Source: an uncultured Bacteroidales bacterium
Lineage (GTDB): Bacteria > Bacteroidota > Bacteroidia > Bacteroidales > FEN-979
Length of the DNA: 64,000 nt
NCBI GenBank assembly: GCA_903845055.1
Contig: CAIMWF010000057.1
Coordinates: 1-64,000, forward strand
Reading direction: 5' to 3'
Every line of letters begins with the position of its first letter. Position 1 is the stretch's first letter. A program made the position numbers and the translations under genes. The notes below the pieces were generated by a model, which was not told the DNA's origin, did not search any database, and saw nothing but the letters and a program-made list of their open reading frames with translations. Below, piece after piece: positions 45,274 to 53,712 of the stretch.

Positions 45274-45864
45274 ATGGGTAAAAGCAATCAGACATTTACC
45301 GTAATGTTTTTCGTAAAGAAAAATTGGCGGAATGACAATGGTCATGGTCATGTTTATCAAAGAATCACTATCAATGGCGAACAAGCAGCGTTCTCAATAA
45401 ACCGGATAGTCCCTTTAATATCTTGGGACGTACGCAAAGGACTGATCAAGCCAAAGTTCAAAGAAACTGAGGAAGTCAATTCTTTCATCGAAGTTACCTA
45501 CACCAATGGCAGTGCCAATATAACCAGTGAGTCGCAGGAAAAATACAGGGATTATGGCGGTATTGCGGTTGGTGCCCAGGCTGCTGCAGGGACCGATTTT
45601 GTGCTGAACGACAGGTTCACACTCTTCGGAGAAATCCAGGCGGACGGCATCACTTACTCTCCAAAGCACGGCAAATACACTGAGTTCAAACAAAATGGCA
45701 CGGACTTGCTTGGCACCAGAACGGTCAATCAAAACGAATGGAACTATATGAAGGTGGTTGACAACTCAAAAAGGATCCCGGGTGATCAGCCTTCCGAACA
45801 GATAAAACACAGCTATCAGTTCGGGAATGTGGGACTGGTGATCGGACTGAAGATCAACCTGTAG
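45274..45864 (+). pseudogene. chimera: integrase arm-binding domain joined to outer-membrane barrel C-terminus
   Basis: A continuous 196-codon frame made of two unrelated halves. Residues 1-70 match the Arm-DNA-binding domain that opens Bacteroidota tyrosine recombinases (TFTVMFFVKKNWRNDNGH, YQRITINGEQAAFS, then SWDVRKGL and EEVNSFIE). From about residue 71 the frame is the C-terminal part of a porin-family beta-barrel (IAVGAQAAAGTDFVLNDRF, TLFGEIQADGITYSPKHGKY, terminal LVIGLKINL). Neither half is complete: no core-binding or catalytic recombinase domain, no signal peptide or first strands. The position, 240 bases after tRNA-Pro, suggests an element integrated at the tRNA and then lost by a deletion that joined its integrase to a former barrel gene. 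Confidence 0.65.
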
Positions 45865-45938
45865 CCGGTGCCGGGGCGGATGGGGCGAAAACCGGTCAGC
45901 ACCTTTGGGTGTTCATGGTTCCTGCCGGCAGCGTGCGG

Positions 45939-46280
45939 TCAGTTCTCGAGTTTGAACAGCCACAGGATCAGCCTGAACTGTTCGCCCAGGGTGAGCGCTC
46001 CCTCGTTGATGTTGCTGAAAAAATCGAGCAGGAAAGGTTTGTAATCGCCGTGGACGAATACCGGCCGGTAACGAAGCCAGCAGGGTTGTCCGGTAAAATC
46101 GGTCCAGAACTCCTCGAATGAACGGTACTCGGATTCTTCGTTCCCCTGCTGTTCTGCCCGGTCCTCCCCGTCAGCCATGGTGGAATACCGGTTGATAAAA
46201 CGTGTGTTGTCATCAGCCGTGACCCTGAATAATTTAGACCCGAATCCATCCAGGCTCCAGCTGAAAATGCGCTCTTCCAT
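45939..46280 (-). CDS. hypothetical protein, 113 residues
   Basis: I do not recognise this protein. The ATG at 46278-46280 (MEERIFSW) looks a better start than one 16 codons earlier. It is soluble-looking, with an aromatic core block FEEFWTDFTGQPCWLRYRPV and a C-terminal helix LGEQFRLILWLFKLEN. No signal peptide or catalytic motif. It lies downstream of the TonB-like gene on the same strand, 65 bases away, and may share its transcript. Confidence 0.6.
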   Translation of the reverse strand: MEERIFSWSLDGFGSKLFRVTADDNTRFINRYSTMADGEDRAEQQGNEESEYRSFEEFWTDFTGQPCWLRYRPVFVHGDYKPFLLDFFSNINEGALTLGEQFRLILWLFKLEN

Positions 46281-46344
46281 CTGCCTTTCTTTCAATTTCC
46301 CGCAACCGTTGCGGGCACTACCGGACATCCGTCCGTTTTGTCAA

Positions 46345-47046
46345 TCATTTTCTTTTTTCCAGGCTGAACCTGACAGGCAGGATGACCTGGACGCGTACGG
46401 GTTTACCCCGTTGCCTGCCCGGGCTCCATGCGGGCATCGCCGAAACCACCCTCACCGCCTCCCGGTTGCACATGGGGGCGACTCCCCTGAGTACGCTCAC
46501 ATCGCTGAGGCGACCATCTTTTTCAACGATGAAATGGACGAACACGTTGCCCTGGATACCCTCATTTACTGCAGAATCGGGATAACGAAGGTTCTCCCTC
46601 AGGTATCTATTCTTTGCCTCCTCTCCTCCCGGGAACAGGGGCGGTTCCTCCACGACGGTAAAAACATCGTTCTGATCTTCCGAAAGTTCCCTGGCAGACC
46701 TGGAGACGATCCTGAACTCCTCCGTAAGTTTCACCTTTCTTTTCCGCACGTTGAAGAAAAAGTGGCTTTCAATGCCCGACCGGATGCTGACCTTATGTTC
46801 CACGACCCTGTTCCCTGAACTGACGCGCACCAGGTAATCAGCCGGGTGGATGAACTCCACGATCAGGGCGTTGTCTTTTTTCGGGTAACTGACCCCCAGT
46901 CCGGGAATGTCAACCTGTACCTCCACAGGATCGGAATTAATCACCAGGTTGCCGTATACCGTATCCTGGACGGGCTTCACCTGCCCGTGTGCGCCGGGAT
47001 CCATGCATATGGCACAAATAAAAACGAGGAACAGGAACTTTTTCAT
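46345..47046 (-). CDS. TonB C-terminal domain protein with signal peptide
   Basis: A 233-residue protein. The start MKKFLFLVFICAICM gives a signal peptide rather than the membrane anchor of classical TonB. A PEGA-like beta domain (YGNLVINSDPVEVQVDIPG) precedes a linker and a C-terminal TonB domain: LRYPDSAVNEGIQGNVFVHF, VLRGVAPMCNREAVRVV, MPAWSPGRQRGKPVRVQV. Secreted TonB-domain proteins are frequent in Bacteroidota and their role is not energy transduction in the usual sense. A longer reading frame reaching back to 47193 lacks a signal and is not preferred. Confidence 0.8.
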   Translation of the reverse strand: MKKFLFLVFICAICMDPGAHGQVKPVQDTVYGNLVINSDPVEVQVDIPGLGVSYPKKDNALIVEFIHPADYLVRVSSGNRVVEHKVSIRSGIESHFFFNVRKRKVKLTEEFRIVSRSARELSEDQNDVFTVVEEPPLFPGGEEAKNRYLRENLRYPDSAVNEGIQGNVFVHFIVEKDGRLSDVSVLRGVAPMCNREAVRVVSAMPAWSPGRQRGKPVRVQVILPVRFSLEKRK

Positions 47047-47123
47047 GTGCGCTAAACGAAAGGCACCATAAAAATAATAAATAAACCGGTCCGGTAGTAC
47101 AATTTCTTTGACAGGCATGTCAG

Positions 47124-47549
47124 TTAGAATGTCAGCAACTTGTCGTGCGTCCTGATCAGGATGTACAGGTCGCTCAGCGAGGCAACAGGGCATATTTTCG
47201 CGGCTTTCAGTTTATGGAGTTTCAGACAGGTGCCGCTTGACATAATTTTCCCGCCATCGCTTGAAAAGGTGCTGATCTGGTCGGCGATGTCAAAATTCCT
47301 GTCGCTGATCCCGGGTGCCTCCACCCCTTTTCCCAGCAGGAAGACCGACACGCTGTCGCCCTGGTTCAACGCGAAATTTGCCAGCCTGAATGCATTCCAG
47401 ACCGTTTCGGCATCGCAGGATGATATCACGATGCCGGTTTTTTGCCTTGCGGCTGGCGGATCGTTTACCCTGCTGCCTTGTTCCTGGGCAATGGAAGATT
47501 GATAAGTCAGCAGCAGGGGCAAGGTAAAAAGCAAGAACATTAATTTCAT
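47124..47549 (-). CDS. DsrE family protein with signal peptide
   Basis: A 141-residue protein with signal peptide (MKLMFLLFTLPLLLTYQSSIAQ) and DsrE/F-like fold. Blocks: TGIVISSCDAETVWNAFRLA, DSVSVFLLGKGVEAPG, and ISTFSSDGGKIMSSGTC with the Cys that often carries sulfur in this family (SSGTCLKLHKL). A periplasmic sulfur-carrier or related role is possible. A -7 box is 25 bases upstream. Confidence 0.82.
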   Translation of the reverse strand: MKLMFLLFTLPLLLTYQSSIAQEQGSRVNDPPAARQKTGIVISSCDAETVWNAFRLANFALNQGDSVSVFLLGKGVEAPGISDRNFDIADQISTFSSDGGKIMSSGTCLKLHKLKAAKICPVASLSDLYILIRTHDKLLTF

Positions 47550-47573
47550 AACCTGCTAATTTGATTGAGTTTC

Positions 47574-47581
47574 CAAAGGTA
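47574..47581 (-). promoter_or_regulatory. -7 promoter box of the DsrE gene
   Basis: TACCTTTG on the minus strand, exact TAnnTTTG match, 24 bases before the ATG. Confidence 0.55.
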
Positions 47582-47686
47582 GATGAAAATAAGACATAAA
47601 GGGATTCCGTCCGGCAATACCCAACCCTGGCAACATGACAATGTAAGGAAAATAACATTTTTAATGCTTAATTCTCCGATTTATTA

Positions 47687-47694
47687 TATATTTG
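47687..47694 (+). promoter_or_regulatory. -7 promoter box of the 47729 gene
   Basis: TATATTTG, exact match, 34 bases before the ATG at 47729. Confidence 0.55.
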
Positions 47695-47728
47695 CTTTCA
47701 CTAAACCATAAATTTAAATCCCTGCATT

Positions 47729-48142
47729 ATGAAAAGAATCATTTTTTTCCTGTCCATGAGTGTTCTCTTCACCAGTACGGCCTTACTGATGACCGATTGC
47801 AAGAAATCAACAACGACACCACCTATCACCCCGGCCTTTATTGTCACATCCACTACCGTCACACTCCAGACCGGTGGCTTCGGGCTCCAGTTTTATGCAA
47901 AATGCACCAACACCGATGTAAAGCTGACAAAAGTAACCATTTCCGATCCGTTGCAAACCGGCAATGTTGTCTACAACCTTAACTCTACAACTTACGTTCA
48001 GAACCAGATATTCGACCTTCAGGACGCCAATACCGCCTACATCAAGCAGAGCGGGAACTGGCAGTTTACCTTTGTCGGCAACCGCACAAGCGATGGCGGC
48101 AGTTTCGCGGCAGTTGCAACCGTTGCGGTATCAGGGAAATAG
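47729..48142 (+). CDS. small secreted protein, possible lipoprotein
   Basis: A 137-residue protein of unknown function. It has a hydrophobic signal MKRIIFFLSMSVLFTSTALL followed by MTDCKK, a non-standard lipobox, so lipidation is possible but uncertain. The mature part is short beta-strand rich (FIVTSTTVTLQTGGFGLQF, WQFTFVGNRTSDGGSFAAV), like an immunoglobulin-type fold. It has its own promoter and a strong terminator, and stands alone. Confidence 0.7.
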   Translation: MKRIIFFLSMSVLFTSTALLMTDCKKSTTTPPITPAFIVTSTTVTLQTGGFGLQFYAKCTNTDVKLTKVTISDPLQTGNVVYNLNSTTYVQNQIFDLQDANTAYIKQSGNWQFTFVGNRTSDGGSFAAVATVAVSGK

Positions 48143-48210
48143 GTCAATTTTTGATTTTGTTTTTATCACATGATCGGGTTCTGCCAAAGGCAGCGCCGTA
48201 AAAAGGAAGA

Positions 48211-48241
48211 AAAAAAAGGTGGCCGGTGGCCACCTTTTTTT
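48211..48241. terminator. bidirectional terminator between the secreted protein and C10 peptidase genes
   Basis: Stem GGTGGCC/GGCCACC with a three-base loop (48218-48234), flanked by A runs on the left and T runs on the right, so it can end transcription from both convergent genes. Confidence 0.85.
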
Positions 48242-48277
48242 ATGATCTCAGGTCAAAGAACCGGTTTCCTTGCCCGG

Positions 48278-50899
48278 TTAACGTCCCACAACAACAGGCT
48301 TCAGAACCTCCCCGTCATGGTATTTGATCCAGATGAAGTACATTCCGGGAGACAAGTTGCCCAGTGAAACTTTAAGGAGCTTCTGGCCGGGTGCCGGGGT
48401 CTGGCTGAGCACCTCCTGTCCGCCGGAGTTGACCACCCGGATGGATTCGGGCGACAGGTCGGGGTTGCGTGATTCAATCACCACATAGTCATTCGCCGGG
48501 TTCGGGTATAGCTTAAAGAGGTCCTGCCCGATGGCGGCAATGCCGATGGGTGCTTTCGACACCTGCAAATCAAGCAGGTAGGTGCCTGTAGAACCCGAGA
48601 ATTTCGGCGCCACGAAAAAGTATACCATTCCGCCATTGTTCAGTATGATTGAACCGGGAATGATGTCATCGTAGGTGTTCGACCAGGTTGTGCCATCGGT
48701 CGAGGTGGAAACAACGGCATCGAGCGTATAGCTTTGTCCGTTGCCGCTGCTGTGGCTGTCGTCAAGCCGACCGGTCACGCTGTAGCTGAAACCGGCTGGA
48801 AGATTGATCTTATAATAGTCGTAATCATTCCCCGTGTGACAGTTTGCGCCCGGTGTATTGACTGCGGCAATGTTCCCGGCGAAATTCACGGGCAGGCTGG
48901 TCGCAGCAGCAACCGTGTTGTTGGGTTCAAACGGGTCGGGTGCAATCGCCCCCTGCTGCACCGTAACGAGGATGGGGTTGGGATAGTTCTGGGAGCCGCT
49001 GAGTTCCCAGTTGCCTCCCGTGGGCTGGTGCTGCAGGGCCAGCAGGTAATTTCCGGGGGCAATGTTGAGGCTGCTGTTGGTGAAAGTCAGCCCGTTGGTA
49101 TAATGATACCCTGCCGGGAGGCTCATGCCGGTTTTCTGCATGACGGTGAAGGCGAAACTGCCGTCGAGATTGTACAGGGAGACATCAAAGATACCGTTAA
49201 AGGTGGCCGACCCGCCGTTCAGGATATCCAGGTGGACCGAAACCGACTGGTTCTGGATCAGCGTTGTTCCCGGGGTTACCGTCATGGCCTGGTACAGGGC
49301 GACATCATTGGTGTTTACCACGGTCACCTGCGTGTAATTCGTATAATTGCCGTTCGCCACCAGTTGCCAGTTCTGACCCGTGGGGCGGAAATAGATCCCG
49401 ATGGCATAGGTCCCCGGGAGCATGGTCAGCAACCCGCTGTTCGAGAAGGTAAGACCATTGGTATAGTGGTACCCGGCAGGAAGGTTCATCCCGGTCTTTA
49501 TCTCGACAAAATCGAGGAATGCGCTGGTGGCATCGAATATCGCGGCACAGAAGTCACCGGCAAAAGCCGTGGTACTGTTGTTCCAGATGTCGGCATTCAC
49601 CGTAAACGAAGCGCCGTAGGTTATGGAGGCAGCAGATGGGGTGACCGCCGAGAATAACTGCAGTGCGGCGGTCTGGCCACCGCCCCCTCCTCCTCCGTTG
49701 GAGGGCTGTACTGCAAACAGGGCCTGCTGTGAACTGTTGAAACCTCCCGTGCCACCGCCGGTGCCCACGCCGCCCGGGTTCAGGGCGTCAATCTGGAAAT
49801 AACCGTTGTAACTGCCCGACCATCCCCAGTTAAAATGGAAAAAACTATTCTGGTCATAGCCGTCACAAACGAAGCAATGGCCTCCGCCGCTGCCAATCCC
49901 TGCATAGAGTACAGGCCTGCTCGCATCGAGTTCGGTTTTGAGCATGGTACTCCAGTCATTCAGCGAATAGCTGTCGCGCATCAGCCCTTGCAGGGCTGTA
50001 TTGTACCCGAAATAGGTCTTCAGGGCATATTCGGCACAATTCTGCACCGGGCTCTGCGAAGCTACAACGTATGCCGAACTGCCGCCGGTCGAGCCAACCC
50101 CGTAGGTCATGTCAACACTCACCCCGCAATGGTACATCAGGGTGGCGATGGCGTCGTTCTGGCTGTTGATGGAGGCCGGCATGGAGGTCCATTGGTAGGT
50201 GGTGCTTCCAAAATCGGCGGAGAGCGTACCAAAGGAATTGCTGTTGTATGAGTGGAATCCCGATCCGGTTGCAGGGGAATTCCAGAATTTCATCAACTGC
50301 GCCATGGCTGTGGCCACGCAGCCGGTTACCGTATAGTCGCTGTGGGCATTGTCGTAGGGACACTTGGCATTGTAATAGGGCGACTGGTCCCAGGTGGTCT
50401 GGAGCAGCGGACCAGCCGCCCTCGCTGTCTTCATCACGGCGGGCTGGTTGTCCCCATTCAGCAGGTTCTGCCACTCGCGGGCGGTTTCCGCCGAAGCCGG
50501 CAGCTGCCGGTCGATTGCAAACCGGATTTCCTGTTTGTAGAAATCGAGCCAGGCCGCAACATGGGGCGGAATGTTCTGCGAAAATTCCTTTTCCCCCGAA
50601 TAAGCCAGAACAGGCTGCGCAACGTCGTCCCCTGAAACAACGATAAAACCACCGCCCTTTGAGAGGTTGAAAACATAAAAACAGACCTGCTCTTCCGAAG
50701 AGGGGGATGTGTTTTTAAGCGATTCTCCTCCCTGCATCACCAGATTCAGATCCGATCCCCTCGCAAACATCGGGCCATTGACCCGGCTGCTAAGAAAGTT
50801 TTTTGCGACAATTTTTGCCGTGGCTGCATCAACCTGTTTCCCGAACGAATGGGAGGCAACCAGGAATAAAATGAAACTAAATAATATTATTTTTTTCAT
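48278..50899 (-). CDS. C10 family cysteine peptidase with T9SS type A tail (second copy)
   Basis: An 873-residue secreted peptidase. Signal peptide MKKIILFSFILFLVASHSFG, Spi-like propeptide (DAATAKIVAKNFL), C10 domain with catalytic Cys in GCVATAMAQLMKFW and His in GGGHCFVCDGY, followed by FHFNWGWSGSYNGYF. Then two closely similar beta modules (MNLPAGYHYTNGLTFSNSGL and MSLPAGYHYTNGLTFTNSSL), a pre-peptidase C-like region (DPFEPNNTVAAATSLPV) and a type A sorting domain (LFKLYPNPANDYVVIE, LSPGMYFIWIKYHDGE). It differs from the 41869 peptidase beyond the catalytic domain, so accessory parts were acquired separately. Confidence 0.9.
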   Translation of the reverse strand: MKKIILFSFILFLVASHSFGKQVDAATAKIVAKNFLSSRVNGPMFARGSDLNLVMQGGESLKNTSPSSEEQVCFYVFNLSKGGGFIVVSGDDVAQPVLAYSGEKEFSQNIPPHVAAWLDFYKQEIRFAIDRQLPASAETAREWQNLLNGDNQPAVMKTARAAGPLLQTTWDQSPYYNAKCPYDNAHSDYTVTGCVATAMAQLMKFWNSPATGSGFHSYNSNSFGTLSADFGSTTYQWTSMPASINSQNDAIATLMYHCGVSVDMTYGVGSTGGSSAYVVASQSPVQNCAEYALKTYFGYNTALQGLMRDSYSLNDWSTMLKTELDASRPVLYAGIGSGGGHCFVCDGYDQNSFFHFNWGWSGSYNGYFQIDALNPGGVGTGGGTGGFNSSQQALFAVQPSNGGGGGGGQTAALQLFSAVTPSAASITYGASFTVNADIWNNSTTAFAGDFCAAIFDATSAFLDFVEIKTGMNLPAGYHYTNGLTFSNSGLLTMLPGTYAIGIYFRPTGQNWQLVANGNYTNYTQVTVVNTNDVALYQAMTVTPGTTLIQNQSVSVHLDILNGGSATFNGIFDVSLYNLDGSFAFTVMQKTGMSLPAGYHYTNGLTFTNSSLNIAPGNYLLALQHQPTGGNWELSGSQNYPNPILVTVQQGAIAPDPFEPNNTVAAATSLPVNFAGNIAAVNTPGANCHTGNDYDYYKINLPAGFSYSVTGRLDDSHSSGNGQSYTLDAVVSTSTDGTTWSNTYDDIIPGSIILNNGGMVYFFVAPKFSGSTGTYLLDLQVSKAPIGIAAIGQDLFKLYPNPANDYVVIESRNPDLSPESIRVVNSGGQEVLSQTPAPGQKLLKVSLGNLSPGMYFIWIKYHDGEVLKPVVVGR

Positions 50900-51354
50900 A
50901 GGTTAAGAATTTAGTGTTGCCTATTGATAGTTAAATGATTCTGTTTGACTTTCCTGAGATTTCAGGTATTAAAAACTGAACCGTAAAATAATATTCTTGT
51001 CTTTCCCGGAATCCCTCCCTTTTCAATACCTGTGGCGATATCTTTCCAACCTGTTTGTCATGTGATTGTTAGCTCATACCTTCAGGAAAACGAGTAAAAT
51101 TCCAAGTAATCATCCGTTATTGTTACATAGTTAACAAGTTTAAAATGAATTTTTTAAACCATTTTTTTTTCAAATGTAATGAAATTCGTCCATTTATATC
51201 CGTTTTATGGAAAAAAAATCTTCCCGGCGTTCATTGTGGTTGAAATGCCCGGTCCACCGGCCTTTGTCAGTCCCGGCAAACACATAAAGGAGGCATTAAA
51301 ACAAGTTGTTCCGGGAATATTGCCAGGGGTCGAAAGGCAGAGGGAGGGCTAAAA
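50900..51354. other. AT-rich intergenic region without gene
   Basis: Between the C10 gene start and the TPR gene. I see AT-rich sequence and a poly-T run near 51160, but no convincing -7 box, RNA gene or open frame. It probably carries the promoter of the C10 gene in an unrecognised form. Confidence 0.5.
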
Positions 51355-51410
51355 TGAATACCGAATATCGAATATCGAATATTGAATGTCGAGTGTCGAA
51401 TTTTGAAGTT
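51355..51410 (+). repeat. 7-bp tandem array (8 units) over the TPR gene stop
   Basis: TGAATAC, then three CGAATAT, TGAATGT, CGAGTGT, CGAATTT, TGAAGTT. The last two bases overlap the TAA stop (51409-51411) of the leftward TPR gene. Confidence 0.95.
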
Positions 51411-53457
51411 AGTGTTTATGATGCAGGAGTTCCTGCAGGGCCGCTTTTTTCCGGTCATGCAAGGTGATTCCGGCCTTTTCCATGTCATCGGCATCGTTCA
51501 GCCGTATGTTTTTCTGCGCGGCTGCCTGGCGGGCAAGATCCAGGTTGCGAAGGGCATTGTCAAGGTCGCCATTGATAAACAATGCAGCGCCAAGGCCGAG
51601 ATATGCGTCCAGGCTGGTGTCGTCGAGCCGCAGGCAATGGCGGAATGCCTCCAACGCCTGGCCGGTTTTCCCGGTCTCGAGCAGGCAATTGCCAAGCAGG
51701 GCATACAATTCAGTACGGTATGGATCGGACCTCAGCCCCCTTTCAGCCAGGAGGATGCAGGTGTCGAACTGCTTCTGCTCAAAGAGCATGATACCCAGGC
51801 CAGCGCAGGCTGAAACACTGGCCGGTTCCAGTTCCAGCACCTTCCTGAAATCGGCAATGGCAGGTCCCGCCTGCCCCGCATTCCCATAGGTCACGCCGCG
51901 GTTGAAGAGGGCCTTCGTATTTTTGGGATCCAGGCTGATGGCTTTCGAGAAATCACCGGCAGCTTTTTCCGGCTGGCCGGTGAACCCGTAAACGATCCCC
52001 CGGTCGGCATAAATCCCCGAGGTTTCCGGTCCGATCGAAATGGCGGTGTTGTAATCCTCCAGCGCACTGCCCCATTCATGTTTCAGGGTATGCGAAATCC
52101 CACGGTTAACATAGGGTTCCATCATTCGCTGCGGGTATTGTTCAATTACGTTTGTCCAAAGCGACACCCCGTCCTCCCAATCGCTGCTGCGCGAAAAAGT
52201 CAGTACAAAACAGGCGGTGGCAAATACAGCAAAAAGTGCAACGAGGACTGGTTCAATGCCCTTTTTACGGCGAACCATTTCCTGCATGAACCATACCACG
52301 ATGAATATCAGGCCAATGTATGGAATATAGGTATACCTGTCTGCAAAAAAGGTGTTGCCAACCGCAACGATCTGCAACAGGAAAAAAATATTGGCCAGGA
52401 AGAACAGCAGACCGAACACAACAACGCGTGTTTTACGGAGCGACCGGTACGCAAATACCGCCAGGACAATCAACACCACCGGGTTTATGATCCTGATCCA
52501 TACCGCCGTGAATCCTGACATTACCGGGTAGGGATACATCGCACTCTGTGCGTAGGGCACCAGGAACTTGAACAGGTACCCTGTGATGGAATAGCAGCCC
52601 AGAAACAGCCTGCTGCCAAATCCCGGGGCCGGATCGGTTTTAATGAAGCCGGGGGTGTGAAGCCCCACCCGGTAAATGATAAATACCCCCAGCAGTCCGA
52701 ATAACAGGGAAAGTAAAAAGTAGGGAATCTTTTCGGTGATCAGTTTCCACCTGGCGGGCCTTTGCAGCAGGAAATCGACCAGCAGCAGGCTGACGGGCAG
52801 CATGACTGCTTCGATTTTTGAAAGCAGCGAACATAAAAACAGCAAAATACTGAACAGCAGGTATTTTTGTTTCGGGTTCACCCCCGTGATATACCGGATG
52901 TAGGCAAAAAGAGAGGACAGGTAGAAAAATCCGTAAAGCACATCCTTCCTTTCTGAAATCCAGGACACCGACTCCACCCGCATGGGATGGATACCGAAGA
53001 GAAGGGCGCCGAAGACTGCGTACAGAAGGTCAATTTTCAGGGCTCTCAGGATACTGAAAACAAGCAGGGTGCAGAGAATATGGAGGAGGAGGTTGTCGAC
53101 ATGGAACGGAACCGGGGAATCGCCAAACAGCTTGTATTCAATGGAGAATGAAAGCATGGGCAGCGGGACATAGCTGCCGTTCACCTGTTTTGTGAACATC
53201 TGTCTCACGGTGCCGACATTCAGTTCCCGGACCATGGGGTTGGCTGTCACATACTTTTCATCATCCCACGATTGCATGAACCCTCCTTTAAGGGCCGGTA
53301 AAAATGAAAGGAAGGTGAGAACGACGATGATAAGCGGGTAATAAAATGATTTTGACTGTAGAAACCGGGCCAGGTTTTCCACGAACGGTAGGATCTCCCC
53401 GTTTTTTCCTTTTTCCGGAACCCGCTGCTGCCCTGCAGTTGCATTACTTTTTGACAT
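51409..53457 (-). CDS. multi-pass membrane protein with C-terminal TPR repeats
   Basis: A 682-residue protein. The first 430 residues hold about ten transmembrane helices and the block GIHPMRVESVSWISERKDVL typical of a widespread glycosyltransferase-like (GT-C, TMTC-related) membrane family. The rest is at least five TPR units (WGSALEDYNTAISIGPETSG, PEKAAGDFSKAISLDPKNTK, GPAIADFRKVLELEPASVSA). It may transfer sugars to exported proteins or lipids, but the family is uncharacterised in bacteria. The stop codon is at the edge of a 7-bp repeat array. Confidence 0.85.
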   Translation of the reverse strand: MSKSNATAGQQRVPEKGKNGEILPFVENLARFLQSKSFYYPLIIVVLTFLSFLPALKGGFMQSWDDEKYVTANPMVRELNVGTVRQMFTKQVNGSYVPLPMLSFSIEYKLFGDSPVPFHVDNLLLHILCTLLVFSILRALKIDLLYAVFGALLFGIHPMRVESVSWISERKDVLYGFFYLSSLFAYIRYITGVNPKQKYLLFSILLFLCSLLSKIEAVMLPVSLLLVDFLLQRPARWKLITEKIPYFLLSLLFGLLGVFIIYRVGLHTPGFIKTDPAPGFGSRLFLGCYSITGYLFKFLVPYAQSAMYPYPVMSGFTAVWIRIINPVVLIVLAVFAYRSLRKTRVVVFGLLFFLANIFFLLQIVAVGNTFFADRYTYIPYIGLIFIVVWFMQEMVRRKKGIEPVLVALFAVFATACFVLTFSRSSDWEDGVSLWTNVIEQYPQRMMEPYVNRGISHTLKHEWGSALEDYNTAISIGPETSGIYADRGIVYGFTGQPEKAAGDFSKAISLDPKNTKALFNRGVTYGNAGQAGPAIADFRKVLELEPASVSACAGLGIMLFEQKQFDTCILLAERGLRSDPYRTELYALLGNCLLETGKTGQALEAFRHCLRLDDTSLDAYLGLGAALFINGDLDNALRNLDLARQAAAQKNIRLNDADDMEKAGITLHDRKKAALQELLHHKH

Positions 53458-53541
53458 GATAGACCCGATGGTGAATTAAGCAGGTAAAAATAGGAAAACT
53501 TATGTTACGATTTAAAGATGGGCTATCAGTCGATCACATTC

Positions 53542-53576
53542 AGGCAAAAGGCAAAATGCAACAGGCAATAGTAACT
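53542..53576 (+). repeat. 7-bp tandem array (about 5 units)
   Basis: AGGCAAA, AGGCAAA, ATGCAAC, AGGCAAT, AGTAACT; intergenic between the TPR and T9SS genes. Confidence 0.8.
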
Positions 53577-53596
53577 GGGAACCAGCATGCTGCCAT

Positions 53597-53630
53597 AAAT
53601 CGTAAATCGTATATCGTAAATCGTAAATGG
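53597..53630 (+). repeat. 7-bp tandem array (about 5 units)
   Basis: AAATCGT, AAATCGT, ATATCGT, AAATCGT, AAATGG. Same unit as in purL (40548) and beside the citrate synthase stop (63421). Confidence 0.9.
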
Positions 53631-53650
53631 ATAACAATAGAAATATGAAT

Positions 53651-53692
53651 AAAAAAAAGAGGTTGCCCAGTGATTCCGGAACAACCTCTTTT
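53651..53692. terminator. intrinsic terminator after the T9SS gene
   Basis: Stem AAGAGGTTG/CAACCTCTT with an 18-base loop-out flanked by A and T runs, on the 3' side of the leftward gene ending at 53713. Confidence 0.75.
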
Positions 53693-53712
53693 CATTATAG
53701 AATCTATTTTTT

